DNA of 64,000 bases from Nymphaea colorata. Its lineage: Eukaryota; Streptophyta; Magnoliopsida; Nymphaeales; Nymphaeaceae. A program made the position numbers and the translations under genes. Below the pieces are notes generated by a model that was not told the DNA's origin, did no database searches, and saw only the letters and a list, made by a program, of their open reading frames with translations. Numbering within the stretch: position 1 is the first letter of the stretch; every line of letters begins with the position of its first letter. This document shows positions 46,038 to 56,751 of the stretch, in pieces. The stretch is taken from contig NC_045141.1 in the NCBI RefSeq assembly GCF_008831285.2, positions 10,154,106 through 10,218,105 on the forward strand. The letters are read 5' to 3'.

Positions 46038-46403
46038 TAGAGGTGGAGCCACAAATGTTTTGTTGCAAGAGCCAAACTATAGTTTCAAAAATTTAACAAG
46101 TGCCAAAATTAAATTTCTTTCAAAATTTTCACTTAGATTAAACTAAAATTTTCCAAATATACATATAAATTTTTACATTTTTTGAATCAAGGAGTTTTTT
46201 TTTTTGGCACCAGGGGGGGGGGGGGGGGGGGCAGCAAGGGCCTTAGCTCCCACCCCCCCCCCGCTCTCAGATTTTAAAAACTTTAAAAATTTATAGGTAA
46301 ATCTAAAAAAGTTAGTTCAACATATATAAAAAAAAATTAAAAATTTTTATTTTGACCCCGCTAGTTTGGCCACTGTTACAAAACATTCTTAGCTCCACCC
46401 CTG
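46038..46403. mobile_element. hAT-type MITE with internal poly(G) and poly(C)
   Basis: Left end TAGAGGTGGAGC (46038-46049); right end GCTCCACCCCTG (46392-46403), inverted with two mismatches. Flanks TATCAAAC and GATCACAC agree in about 6 of 8 positions. Inside are runs of 19 G (46213-46231) and 10 C (46253-46262). The words GGCACCAGGGGG and TTAGCTCCC in the middle look like the end of a second, inverted copy nested inside. Confidence 0.7.
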
Positions 46404-46719
46404 ATCACACATGTCTCACAATTAGAATGGGGACAATGTTTTCCATTCAAGTGATTCCCCAAGACAATTTTCTGGAACCAAGTTACCAGTTAAAGGTTCA
46501 TATGATCAAACTATACTTAAAATACAAATCTATATGGGTAACATTATTCAATGGTACAGACTTTTAATCAACACCACCCTTTTAAGTACCCACTATGTAC
46601 ACCCTCGCCCTTCCACTTTTCTTTTCTCATGCTCTCTCTTCGTGACTTTATCCACTGTGTTTTTTTCCTTTCTCATTTGTCTTCTCCTGATTTCTTTGTT
46701 TTCATTGAATATACCAGTA

Positions 46720-46865
46720 GGTGTGAGTCAGGAATTTTTCATGAGGGGTCAAATTATAGTTTCAAAAATTTAATGTCAGCAAAAATATAATTTTTCAAAT
46801 TTGTATATAAGATAAATGAATTTTTGTTAAAATTTACATGCAAATTTTTTTATGCATTTTTTTAA
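46720..46865. mobile_element. MITE fragment related to 46038-46403
   Basis: GTGTGAGTCAGGAATTTTTC, then AATTATAGTTTCAAAAATTTAA, follows the left interior of the 46038 element (46077 on). Right end not found. Confidence 0.5.
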
Positions 46866-47814
46866 GGCCTAGATACCAGCGCTTTGATTGGAGATCAGAA
46901 AATCAGGAAGGACGAGTTCAGCTTGGACTCGTTGAAAAATCAGCGATACTCTGACTTGAGTTTCGACCATGTGAATGCGGGAGCAGAATCCAGAGCAAAT
47001 TCAATGATACTCCTTGTGTCGAGTTCCAGACATGGTAGAGAGTTCTGGATTTTTTCACGTTTTTTTTTTTGGGGCTGCCCTCCTTTATTGCCTTCTCCAA
47101 TCATCTTGAGACTCTTCATTTCCTTGCCGTCTTCGATTCTCATGTGGAATTTTTTGGAATAATTGTTTGCATTTCTTTAGGTAGGGTTTGATGGGTTGGA
47201 AATCTGGAATTGGAAATATTTTTCTAGAAAAATATTTCTTGGAAAAAAGGGAATGAGAAAAATATTTACGATTCTCATTTTGATGTGTGTGTGATGACTG
47301 AGAAATATAACTCCAGAAATATATTTCTGAGTTTAATGAAAAGCAAATATATTTTCAGATTCAAATCTTGTATCATATGTCATTCCGTGTTTATTCATAG
47401 CAACCTTTGCATTAGGGTCTATGCCATATAAAAATGAGATGCTGGATTCCTGCTGTCCCAAAATTTACTGACAAAGTTTTGCAAGCGACTTTGATATCAT
47501 AACAGCGTGTTCTTATCACCAATTTGTGTTTCAGCTTGTTCTAAATACTTCGAATGTCAAACCAGTATCCTGCATCAAAAATTTCCCCTGTTCTATATAC
47601 AAATCAGTTGATTTACAAAAAAATGGACCTCCAAAGCTTCTGCGATAATCATAGAAATCCAAGTTGAGCCATGAATTTCTTAGCTGAACTTCAGCTGTGT
47701 CGCCATGACAATGTGCCCTAATCAGGCAAAAGTGGGTGCACATCCCCAAAGCAGAGCAAATCGTGGAAGTCTTGAGGATGCAACAAGCACCAAGATCTAT
47801 TCCTTTCTCCTGCA
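46866..47814. other. Gene-free stretch
   Basis: AT-rich, with a T-rich tract at 47058-47070 and repeated AAATATTTTTC / GAAATATATTTC words. The minus-strand open reading at 47531-47814 is probably 3' untranslated sequence of the 47815-48570 gene. Confidence 0.45.
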
Positions 47815-48570
47815 TCAACAAGCCCCATAACTTGAAGCCTCTGCTTCCTTCTTGATTTCCTTGAGCTCCTCCACCAGAATCATTCCATCTGGCACCTTCT
47901 CCTTCAGAGAACTCTTCATCTTCGACCAATTCTGTTCTTCTACTCCCACCAACTCTCTCTCTAACTCATTGCTAACCTTTTGTCTTGAGTACAGGCACAC
48001 AAGAAAAGGGGCGTCTTGGATATTCTCAGCAATCTGCAGATAACACAATATCAGATCCCGAACTACTCGAGAAGAATAATCAAGTGATTGCATTGGGATT
48101 TTATTAGATCAAAACGAAAATATATAAAAAAAAACTCGACCTAGTGTGGCATAAAAAATCAAACCCAAGGCTATAAAAATTCCCTAATTCAGTGATCACC
48201 AGTAACAGAGAGAAAGAGAGAGAGAGAGGGAGAGGGAGAGGGAGGGCATGCTGAGGGAGAACGTCAAAATAGATATGCACACCTGAAATGGTTGATTGAT
48301 GTGGGAGAAAATGTCGGGAGCATGCTGAGGGAGGAAGAATGAGCCCTCCTGTTCATCCAACGTTACAGCTGCCTGTAGGATGAAAGACGGTGATGAAAGC
48401 CGTCCACACCCCTGCTCCCCTTTTTCCTCTGTGCAGGGGTGTGGACGGCTTTCATCACCCAAGAGAAAAGGCAGATGGAGGCGATGGGGCAGAGAGAAAA
48501 GAGAAATGCAGGTTCTCGCCGTGGAACCGATGGGGGCAAAGAAAAAACGAAGAAGCAATGGCATTGCCAT
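47815..48570 (-). CDS. Unrecognised two-exon gene, about 168 residues
   Basis: Proposed exon 1 is 48570-48283 (96 codons, phase 0, donor TTTCAG/GTGTGC). Exon 2 is 48033-47815 (72 codons plus stop, acceptor ATCTGCAG/ATTG). The intron is 249 bp. Both junctions are in phase 0. The N-terminus is hydrophobic and arginine-spaced (MAMPLLLRFFFAPIGSTART), possibly an organelle-targeting peptide. The part around the junction is convincing protein: AAVTLDEQEGSFFLPQHAPD, then FSHINQPFQ | IAENIQDAPFLVCLYSRQKV, then an acidic/lysine-rich helix with KVPDGMILVEELKEIKKE. I do not recognise the family. The 48389-48459 inverted repeat lies inside exon 1 (residues about 38-61), and a splice acceptor CATCCTACAG at 48372 offers an alternative exon start that would omit it. 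Confidence 0.5.
48209..48243. repeat. GA-rich microsatellite in the intron
   Basis: (GA)n/(GGGA)n tract in the proposed intron of the 47815-48570 gene. Confidence 0.8.
48389..48459. repeat. 27-bp perfect inverted repeat (hairpin)
   Basis: Arms 48389-48415 and 48433-48459 are exact inverse complements (left arm starts GGTGATGAAAGCC, right arm ends GGCTTTCATCACC), with a 17-base pyrimidine-rich loop. GC-rich stem, so the RNA would form a very stable hairpin on either strand. It does not carry MITE-like flanking duplications. Confidence 0.95.
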
Positions 48571-49020
48571 AGGGGAGAGCGAAGAAAGCCGCGGTGGACA
48601 GCTGAAGACGTCACAGTGCAGGAGAGTGGAGAAGCGACTGAAGGTTTTCAGAAGAGGAACGTCATAGCATCAGGCAGCGGCGGAGGATGAATAGGAGAAG
48701 AGGAAGACAAAGAGGAGCTCGACACGAAGAGAAACGGGCAAAAAAAAACCTGGAAAAAATATTTCCACCTCTTCCACTGGAAATATCTTTCAGAAAATAT
48801 ATTTCCGGAAATTGGGTTGAACATACCTATGAGTTTATTGTGCACACGCCACTTCCCCTGGTGTGGCTGAGAAGTTTGCATGTGAAGTAGCATAAATCAA
48901 GTTTTGCATGAAAATAGATGGTAAGAGAAAGGGACCCGCCCCTACCACCATTAACAAGGGTAATCGATCGAAGGGCTGAGTTTTCTCAAGCTTGACAAGT
49001 TGTCCTTTTTCTACATGCAA
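48571..49020. other. Upstream region of the two-exon gene
   Basis: Holds purine-rich DNA and AAATATTTCC/GGAAATAT words similar to 47200-47350. No promoter box can be assigned firmly. Confidence 0.4.
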
Positions 49021-50250
49021 GTGTGAGAATTGGAATATTGGATTTTAAATCGAATTGGGGATTGGGTAATTGAAGCTTTGTTTTTGAAACTAGGATCTTG
49101 GAATTGAAAATTGAGAATTTGGGCTAGACTTTAGATTTTCAAAGATAGTTTGGATTTTAGGATTTGAAATTTGACTTTAAAATTCGTGGAAGCCTGAGAT
49201 TTTGAAACCAAAATTGAATTTTGAAAAATTGGATACCTGAGATTTTTGAGAATCAGATCTTTGAGATTGAAATTTTGGGTTTGAATGGTTGGAACTCGAC
49301 CAATTCAGAATTTTTGAAAACATCTTTAGGCGATTTTGATATTTGAATCTAGTTTTGGTATTTTGAGAGATTTGATATTTTTTTGGTTGGTTTTGATCTT
49401 GAAATGAGATTAGAAAATTGGAAATTGAGAGTCCAAGTCCAGTTTTAGGATAATTTTTTTATTGGAAAAATTGGAATTTTGATTTTTTTTTTTTGGAATT
49501 TTAGTGAGGGCTATGAAAATTTGCATGAGTAGATTTTTGGATTTAAAAATCGGTTTGATTTTGAGAAAAATCCAATGCAATCGTTTTGAAATTGATTTTG
49601 AAAGTTTGGGTTTTATAACCATTTTGAAAATTTTGTGCTTCTTTGGCAAAATAAGCAAGTGCTCAAGTTTTTGTCATAATATGACTTAACCATACTCCGA
49701 CTTGATTTGCTTAGATTTTAGTGAATATGAGTGGATGCATTCATGGAGTGAGTGCATGTATGCATGAAACTGCATGTGTACTCTTGCTTCACTCTATTTC
49801 TCTCCATGCATAATCAAATTTGATCTCACATACACATTGGGCCATCTTGGAGGTGAAAAATATAAGACTGTTCCCCAAACCCATCCTCGATGTGGAGGAG
49901 GACATAAGCATAGATTTTACAATTTTAGTTTTGGAAGTGGGATTTTAAAATTCATTTGGTAGGCTGACTTTTTACTAGATCAGAAGCCAAAGGAATTCAT
50001 TTGTTTGAAAATTTGGATGATTTGAGCTTTGATCATTGTGAATTCCTTTAGGATGAAGCATTTTGAAAAATTGATTTTCAGTTTTGATACATATCGATTT
50101 TTTGGAAATGTGTATTTCCAAATTGATTTTTTAAAAAATTGAATTTCTTTTGTGGTTTTGGACTTGATCAAAGTCTATGTTTTGGATCTAGGGATTTCTT
50201 TTCGAAACCCAACAAGATTAGATATTTTTGTTAATTGCTGATTTTCAAAA
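49021..50250. repeat. Low-complexity GAATTTTGAAA-rich DNA
   Basis: About 1.2 kb of degenerate G-A-T-T-T combinations (GGAATTTTGA, GATTTTGAAA, AAATTGGAA) with strong strand asymmetry: few C on the plus strand. No gene is seen. Such DNA often lies in old LTR elements but no LTR is visible. Confidence 0.6.
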
Positions 50251-51214
50251 TCATGATGATTCAGAAAATTTCAGAAATGAATGGGTTGAGACTGGCTCAT
50301 TTCAATTGATATATTTCGTTTACAATATTGGCGACATTCGTAAATTGAGTGAATCTGATTCTCGGTGGAATCGATTTGATGAGACAATGAAGTCTGCTTT
50401 GTTGCTCATCTTTTTTTATTTGCATACATCATTAAAATATTCAATCGTATTGACAAATGAACAACATTTTCTTCCAAGCCATAGTGGTCTTCTCTTTCCA
50501 ATTTTGTGTAGCTAGGAGGTCTCTTTAGAATTATATTTTTGTTTATAGAATAAACTGAGTTTGAATATGCTATTTCCCAGTTTTCTTTCGAAAATAGAAA
50601 ATTTAGTTTGGATTAGTTGTGAGAATCGTGGGAATGCATGCACATATGCTTTTAATATGTACACTTTTCTCGTGGTGACCCAACTGCCAGCTTTTAAATC
50701 AAATCAAGAAACTCATCCCATATGCGTTGGCGATTTTCATCCATCATTCAAGTGAGGTGCTGTATAAATTGCCCACCATTTTCCAGCAATGTTGTTTGTG
50801 TAATTATGAAATGTAATAACATAATGTCTCAATGACTAGAATGAAAGACAAGTGCACCAAGGATGGTATTTTTATGACAGCAAATGAGGCTGCCATTTTG
50901 AGCGAATCCAATCAGCCTTGATAGATAATATCTTGACTCTATGTAGACCATTGCAAGGGGCATGAGTCAAAGTAAAATTACTGCAAATCATGGAATAAAA
51001 GCAGCCAAGTGATGTGTGATCAGTTGTGACATGTGACCACCTGACTCGCAGGAGCCATGGTGAGGCTAGAATGGGCTGAGCTGGGTTTGACTTGAAGGTA
51101 CGGAGTAGGTGGATGCCAAGCAAATGATGCCTTGGGCAGGGAATGTTAAGTAGGGGACGCTTTGGGCAAGAGGGAACCCTTTACAAGAAAATGACAAGCT
51201 CACCAGTCTGCTCT
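50251..51214. other. Gene-free stretch
   Basis: Short open readings only; nothing recognised. Confidence 0.5.
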
Positions 51215-51352
51215 CACCTAGGCAGAGGCAGAGCCAGGGGGGCTAATAGTGGGCCTGGTGCCCCCTCAAAAAAAAAGAATAAAAAATAATTTACTTGTAC
51301 ATTTTAGAAAATTTCACTTGTCCTATATAAAAATTTTAAAAAATAATATTTC

Positions 51353-51699
51353 TGTTCCCTTGTGTCTACAGTCTGTATTCCTTTGCTTTTGTTGAGTCTT
51401 TTTCTTATGCTTGTTCACTTGTAAGGGAGTACCCTCCCACTGGTCTAAGTATCATGTTTAGTGGGAATCCCTGTCTGCGGCTTCGGCCATCCTATGTAAG
51501 CAAGTTGAGATCATTCTCTTTTCTTACCTCTCTCGTGATGTACTAAGCTTTTCTCTATAAATACATTGCGAGTTTCTTTATTCACACGTGTTTTTATGCA
51601 CTTTGCTTCCAAATGCTCTTTGCACCCTTTTGATGGTTTGATGGCTGACGACAAATAGCTTTGCCGTGCTGCACGAACTGAAGTTGTCAACACGTGACA
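51353..51699 (+). repeat. 5' LTR of the chromovirus
   Basis: Starts TGTTCCCTTGTGTC and ends CACGTGACA. TATA box TATAAATA at 51556-51563. Confidence 0.92.
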
Positions 51700-51701
51700 A
51701 C

Positions 51702-51714
51702 TGGTATCAGAGCC
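51702..51714 (+). other. Primer-binding site of the chromovirus
   Basis: TGGTATCAGAGCC, complementary to initiator tRNA-Met, lies two bases after the LTR. Confidence 0.9.
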
Positions 51715-52179
51715 ACGTTCGACTCAATCTGGGGAAACGGTTGGAGAGTCGGTGTAAAAAAACATGCCAACGAGCATTGATCAAGGATGACGTCCTGGCG
51801 ACTCAATACAATGTGCGATGCACCTAGGGCAAGGGAATATCCAGTCCAACGAGATGGGTGCATGCCACGGTCAGGAAGACCTAGCCGAAGTTGTTAACAA
51901 GCTCGTTGTCGACGTAGCCACTCTAGAAGAAGTGTTGGGCAATGCAGCCGAGTCCTTCAAGGAAATGAAAGACAAAATGAAGACCATGAGGGAATAGATG
52001 GTCGACCTTATGGCCAAGAATAGGTCACTTACTGACATAGTGACCACACTGCAAGCTGAAGTGAAGTAACTTCAAGCAAGGAACTGCACGCTACATGACA
52101 AGTTTCTGTAGGTGGAGGTGAAGATCGACTATCAAGGGTCGATGTCTAAAGACCAACAAAGTACAATGGAAATCGGGAT

Positions 52180-52862
52180 AGTCGAGTGATCGACAACTTT
52201 TTGTTCCAAGTGGAATACTACTTGGACCTTCAGGGTGTTGTGGGAGATGATCTTCAAGTCAAGACTGCAGCCATGCTACTTGGGGAGATGTTGTTGTCTG
52301 GTGGAGACAGAAACGACTTGAAATTCAAAAGAGGATCTACAGAATAGACACTTTCGATGACTTTCAGTAAGAGTTGACGAATTACTTCATGCCCCCGAAT
52401 GCAAGACGATAGGCTTATCGAATGGTCGGTGAATTGAAACACATAAGATCCTTGCGAGACTATGTGAGGACCTATCAGAGGCTCATGTTGATTGGTTTAT
52501 TTTGGGACTTCAACCTTGGGCACAATCCGAAGTCGAAAGAGGCAATCCAGAGACCTTAGAGGATGCTTACGTGACAGCAGAGTGTCTTGCAGACACCCAA
52601 CGCAAAGCTATATGTTACCTTCAAGCCATCAAAGAAGCCTGATCATGGAGGAAAGAAGGAGGACCGACAAGAACCTAAAGGTGAATCATCGACCCAACAC
52701 CAAGGTGAGAAGAAACCTTTCTTTCATAAGAACAACAATCACCAAAATAAAGTGGTAGGTTGTTGGCTTTGCGGACAGAGGCATCTAACCAGTCAATGTC
52801 CAAAGTGCCAAACAAAAGAAAATGAAGCGAATACTTCAAGACAATCTGCTAATGCGGTATAA
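52180..52862 (+). pseudogene. Chromovirus GAG with zinc knuckle
   Basis: Retrotransposon-GAG core in changing frames: NFLFQVEYYLDLQGVVGDDL, VKTAAMLL, WWRQKRLEI and a YFMPPNARR segment. A CX2CX4HX4C knuckle CWLCGQRHLTSQC lies at 52761-52799. Several in-frame stops are present (for example near 52346 and 52370). The upstream leader to 52180 has no open frame. Confidence 0.8.
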
Positions 52863-52904
52863 GGTGAAGAATGAGAAGGACCAAAGAAGAGTGCACTTCA
52901 ACTT

Positions 52905-53585
52905 TTGAACACTTTGAAAACGGAAAAAAAAGTGCAAGTGACATCGACACCTTTCAATGGACTCATGTACCTAAAGATTCTGATAAATGGAAACCCTACG
53001 ATGGCTATGGTAGACACGGGTGCCACGCACAACTTCGTCTCAGATGAGGAGGCAAGGAGATTGGGTTTCACCCTTGAGAAGGGAGAGTTACGCATGAAAG
53101 CGGTGAACTTAGCGCCAAAACCCATCCATGGAGTGGCCCGAGATGTGATCGTGAAGATTGAGAGTTGGTTAGGAACAGCCAACTCCTCAGTGGTCCCAAT
53201 GGATGATTTCTGCATGATCCTAGGCATGGAGCTCCTTACCACAGCAAAGATGGTCCCGATACCGCACTTGTGCAGTATCAGTATTATGGATGAGGAGTCT
53301 CCTTGCATGGTCCTAGTGATATCAATAAAGAAGGATAAGGGCAAGGCCGTGATGTTATCTTCTCTTCAACTGAAGCACGACACTTGCTTGGTGGCAATGA
53401 GGAAAGTACCCAAAAACTCCCTTCGTTTGGTCCTAGAGATGCTTGCACCTGTCATAGAGAAATTCACATGGACAATGCCCGCGGAGCTCCCTAGATGGCT
53501 GCCACCTCGACGTGAGGTGGATCACGTCATAGAACTGACCTCATTCCTAATGCCAAACCCTCGACAATGGCACCCTATCGAATAG
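52905..53585 (+). pseudogene. Chromovirus protease and linker to RT
   Basis: Open for 226 residues. The retropepsin motif VDTGATHNFVS is at 53010 onward, followed by the usual DFCMILGMELL segment that ends the domain. The tail reads LPPRREVDHVIEL, the conserved lead-in to gypsy RT. The frame then shifts by one base at about 53570. The product would cut the polyprotein inside the particle. Confidence 0.85.
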
Positions 53586-54760
53586 CCCCTGGTGAATTGA
53601 AGAAACTTCGACGACAATTGGATGAGATGCCAGTTGGAGGTATAATCAGACCCTTCAAAGCTCCTTTTGGTACACTAGTGTTATTCCAGGCAAAACATGA
53701 TAACTCCAAAAGATTATGTGTGGATTATAAGGCATTGAACGATAAAGAACAAGTATTCTTTACCTTTGATTGCTAGATCTTTTTTATCAACTTGGCGGAG
53801 CTCGGTCATTTTCCAAGTTGGATCTTTGATCAGGATATTGGCAAGTTCGGATTGTTGATGGTGACAAGCCGAAGACAACTTGTGTCGCTCGCTATGGTGC
53901 ATTTGAATTCTTGGTAATGCCGTTTAGTTTGACGAATGCCCCTGCAACCTTTTTTACTCTAATGAACAAGATATTCTACCCATATTTGGATAAGTGTGTG
54001 GTGGTCTATCTTGATGATATCATAGTGTACAACGGCTAGATGGAAGACCATGTGGGACACCTACGAACAGTGTTCAAGGTGCTAAAGGAAAATGAACTGT
54101 ATGTCAAGCGCAATAAGTGCCTATTTGGCCACTAAGAAACTAGTTTTCTCGTTCTCATTGTTGGAAAAGGTAAGCTACATATGCACAAAAAAAAAGTGAG
54201 AGCCATTTAAGAATGGAAAACGTCGGCTAATGTACTGGAGTTACGTTCTTTTCTTGGCTTGGTGAACTACTATCGGTGATTCATTGAGAGGTATTCTTTG
54301 ATAGTTGCACCTCTCACTGACTTGCTAAACAAGAACCGAACTTGGGCTTGCGAGAAACTTGAAGAAGATGTCTTTGATCAATTGAAAAGGGCCCTGACGC
54401 AAGAGCTTGTGCTCAGGTTACCCGACCATACTAGGAAATTTGAAGTTCACACTGATGCTTCAAATTTTGCGATTGGCGGAGTGTTGATGTTGGAAGGTCA
54501 TCTAGATGACTATGAAAGCAAGAAGCTCAAAGATGCAATACATCGGTACTCCGTGCATGAAAGAGAAATGACGGCCATTATCCACTGCCTTTGCACGTAA
54601 AGAAATTACTTGTTGGGAGCTCAGTTTGTGATGAAGACTAATAACATAACCACAAGCTACTTCCAGACTCAAAGAGAAGTTGACCCCAAAGCTGGCCCAA
54701 TGGCAGGAATTCTTGGTGGAGTTTGACTTTGCCTTGAAGTACATGGTAGGAATGACGAAC
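53567..54760 (+). pseudogene. Chromovirus RT and RNase H
   Basis: APYRIAPGELKKLRRQLDEM and the conserved FKAPFGTLVLF start the RT. The active site YLDD is at 54007-54018 in [10 protein letters not shown]. RNase H begins with FEVHTDASNFAIGGVL (about 54440). Frames change at about 53770, 54040 and 54600, with stops between. This is a dead polymerase relic. Confidence 0.88.
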
Positions 54761-54793
54761 ATCGTAGCCGATGCGCTAAGTTAAAAGGCAGAG

Positions 54794-56215
54794 TTGGTAG
54801 CAACTCGGACGACATCAAACGAAACATTGCTTGAAAGTGCTCTTCTCAGGCGGATTCGAGAAGGCAAGAAGCAGGACCCTGTGGCCAAGCACTTGGTCGT
54901 GGCTACTGAGGTGGGAAAGATGCAACAATTCTGGTTGCAAGGTGAACTTCTAATTTCAAAGGGCGGAGGTGTGTTCGTGCCTAGATGGGGAAACCTTTGG
55001 CAAGAGTTGCTGAAGGAATGTCATGACTCGTTATGGGCAGGCCGTCCTGGCCAGGAGCGGACATTGGTGCTCCTTGAACGTGGCTACTACTAGCCACAAA
55101 TGAGAGATGATGTCGAGGCATACGTAATGACTTGCTTGATTTGCCAACAGGATAAGGGAAAAAATTAGAATACTGCCGGCCTCTTGGAGTCTCTACCTAT
55201 TCCAAAACGTCCATGGGAATGCCTTTCTATGAACTTCATCATCAGCTTACCCAAAGTTGACGGCTTCAGCTCCATCCTTATGGTTGTAGATGGATTCTCA
55301 CAATATGTGACCTTCATCCCAGCCTCTAAGGAATGTCCCATGGAGAAGACAACAGAGTTATTTGTGAAGCACATAGTGAAACATCGGGGGGTGCCGAAAA
55401 GCATCGTAAGTGATCGTGACCCACTTCATAGGAAAGTTTTGGCTGATGTATTTCGTTTGTTGGGTTCATATTTATTATTCTCAACAAGTTTCCGTCTGCA
55501 AGCTGATGGCCAAACTGAATGGATCAATTACTTATTGGAAACATACTTTCAACACTATGTCAACGCAAATCAAAATAATTGGGTGAAGTTATTTGATGTA
55601 GCCCAATTTTGTTACAATTTCAAGATAGCCACTAGACAACAACCATTGATGTGTCATACCCATGCCACTCAAGAGAAGGGACAGCCTACTTTCGCCTACC
55701 AGTTTATCTGCGACTAGCAGGAGCAGACGGAGTTGGCTAAGGCGTTCTTACATAAGGCCACCAAAAAGATGAAGAAATTAGCAGATCGGACTCGAAGGCG
55801 AATGGAATTCTGAGTTAGTGATCAAGTCCTAGTGAAGCTTTATCTAGACCGGACAGGCATTTTCTGTGGCTGACACAAGTCGTTAATCTGCAACTATGAA
55901 GGACCCTTTAGAGTGCTAAAGAGAATTAAGAAGCTAGCCTACAAGCTAGACTTGCCGCAGGACTTCAAGGTGCATTTAGTGTTCCATATTTGTAACTTGA
56001 AGCCCTTCTACTTTGATGAGAAAGACCCAGATAGAAGCATCCCAGAACGAGACCCCATCATGCAACGAGCCCCACCAATCAAGCGAGCGGCGGACCGACA
56101 GATGGAAGAAATTCTTCGGCACAAAACAAACTATCTAGGTGAGCGGAAGAAGTACCAAGTGAAGTGGATAGGCAAGCAGAACCCAACGTGGGAGTATGCC
56201 TTCTGCATGAAGTAG
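54794..56215 (+). pseudogene. Chromovirus integrase and chromodomain
   Basis: Zinc-binding HHCC region (HDSLWAGRPGQERTLVLLER, then CLICQQDKG) and rve core. In the core the first catalytic position reads LSMNFIISLP, with Asn where the family has Asp; SDRDPLH and QADGQTEW retain the second acidic region and following context. The C-terminus has RQMEEILRHKTNYLGERKKY and QVKWIGKQNPTWE, a chromodomain that would bind histone marks and guide insertion. Stops at about 55091, 55715 and 55811 break the frame. Confidence 0.88.
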
Positions 56216-56291
56216 TGCTACCCATTGGAAATCAAAACCTACCATGAAGCAGCTGGCGCCGAGGACGACGCATGATTTGAAGGAGGCAACA

Positions 56292-56670
56292 TGTTCCCCT
56301 GTGTCTAGAGTCTGTACTTCCTTTGCTTATGTTAAGTTTTTTGCTTATGCTTGTTCATTTGTAAGGGAGTACCCTCCCACCAGTCTAAGTGTCATGTTTG
56401 GGGATTCTATGTTTTGGGTGGTTGGCATGGGAATCCTTGTATGTGGCTTCAGCCATCCTATGTAAGCAAGTTGAGATCATTCTCCTTTCTTACCTCTCTC
56501 GTGATGTACTAAGCATTTCTCAAGAAATACATTGTGAGTTTCTTTATTCACACGTGTGTTCTTTATGCACTTTGCTTCTAAATGCTCTTTGAGCCCTTTC
56601 AATGGTTTGACGGCTGACTGCAAATAGGTTCTTGTCATGCCACATGGATTGAAGTTGTCAGCCCGTGACA
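56292..56670 (+). repeat. 3' LTR of the chromovirus
   Basis: Starts TGTTCCCCTGTGTC after the purine stretch AAGGAGGCAACA and ends CCGTGACA. The TATA box of the 5' copy is degraded to AAGAAATA here. Confidence 0.92.
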
Positions 56671-56751
56671 ATTTAGGCCCCTTTCAAACTTTAAAAATCT
56701 TAATTTGGCCCTCTTCATGAAAAATTTCTTACTCCGCCCCAGCACCTATGG

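Larger units (their letters stand above)
51353..56670 (+). mobile_element. Ty3-gypsy chromovirus retrotransposon
   Basis: LTRs at 51353-51699 and 56292-56670, roughly 85 percent alike with a 30-bp indel, so an older insertion than either copia. Target duplications ATTTC and ATTTA agree in 4 of 5. Primer-binding site TGGTATCAGAGCC starts at 51702. Domain order GAG, CCHC, protease, RT, RNase H, integrase, chromodomain is that of plant chromoviruses. Many stops and frameshifts make it inactive. It lies within the MITE at 51223-56743. Confidence 0.93.
51223..56743. mobile_element. hAT-type MITE split by a chromovirus
   Basis: Left end CAGAGGCAGAGCC (51223), right end ACTCCGCCCCAG (56732-56743). 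Flanks CACCTAGG (51215-51222) and CACCTATG (56744-56751) are an 8-bp duplication with one mismatch. Removing the gypsy element and one target copy leaves about 198 bp of AT-rich, non-coding DNA. Family resemblance to 8657-8800 and 46038-46403 is in the (C/T)AGNGGNGGAG ends. Confidence 0.8.
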
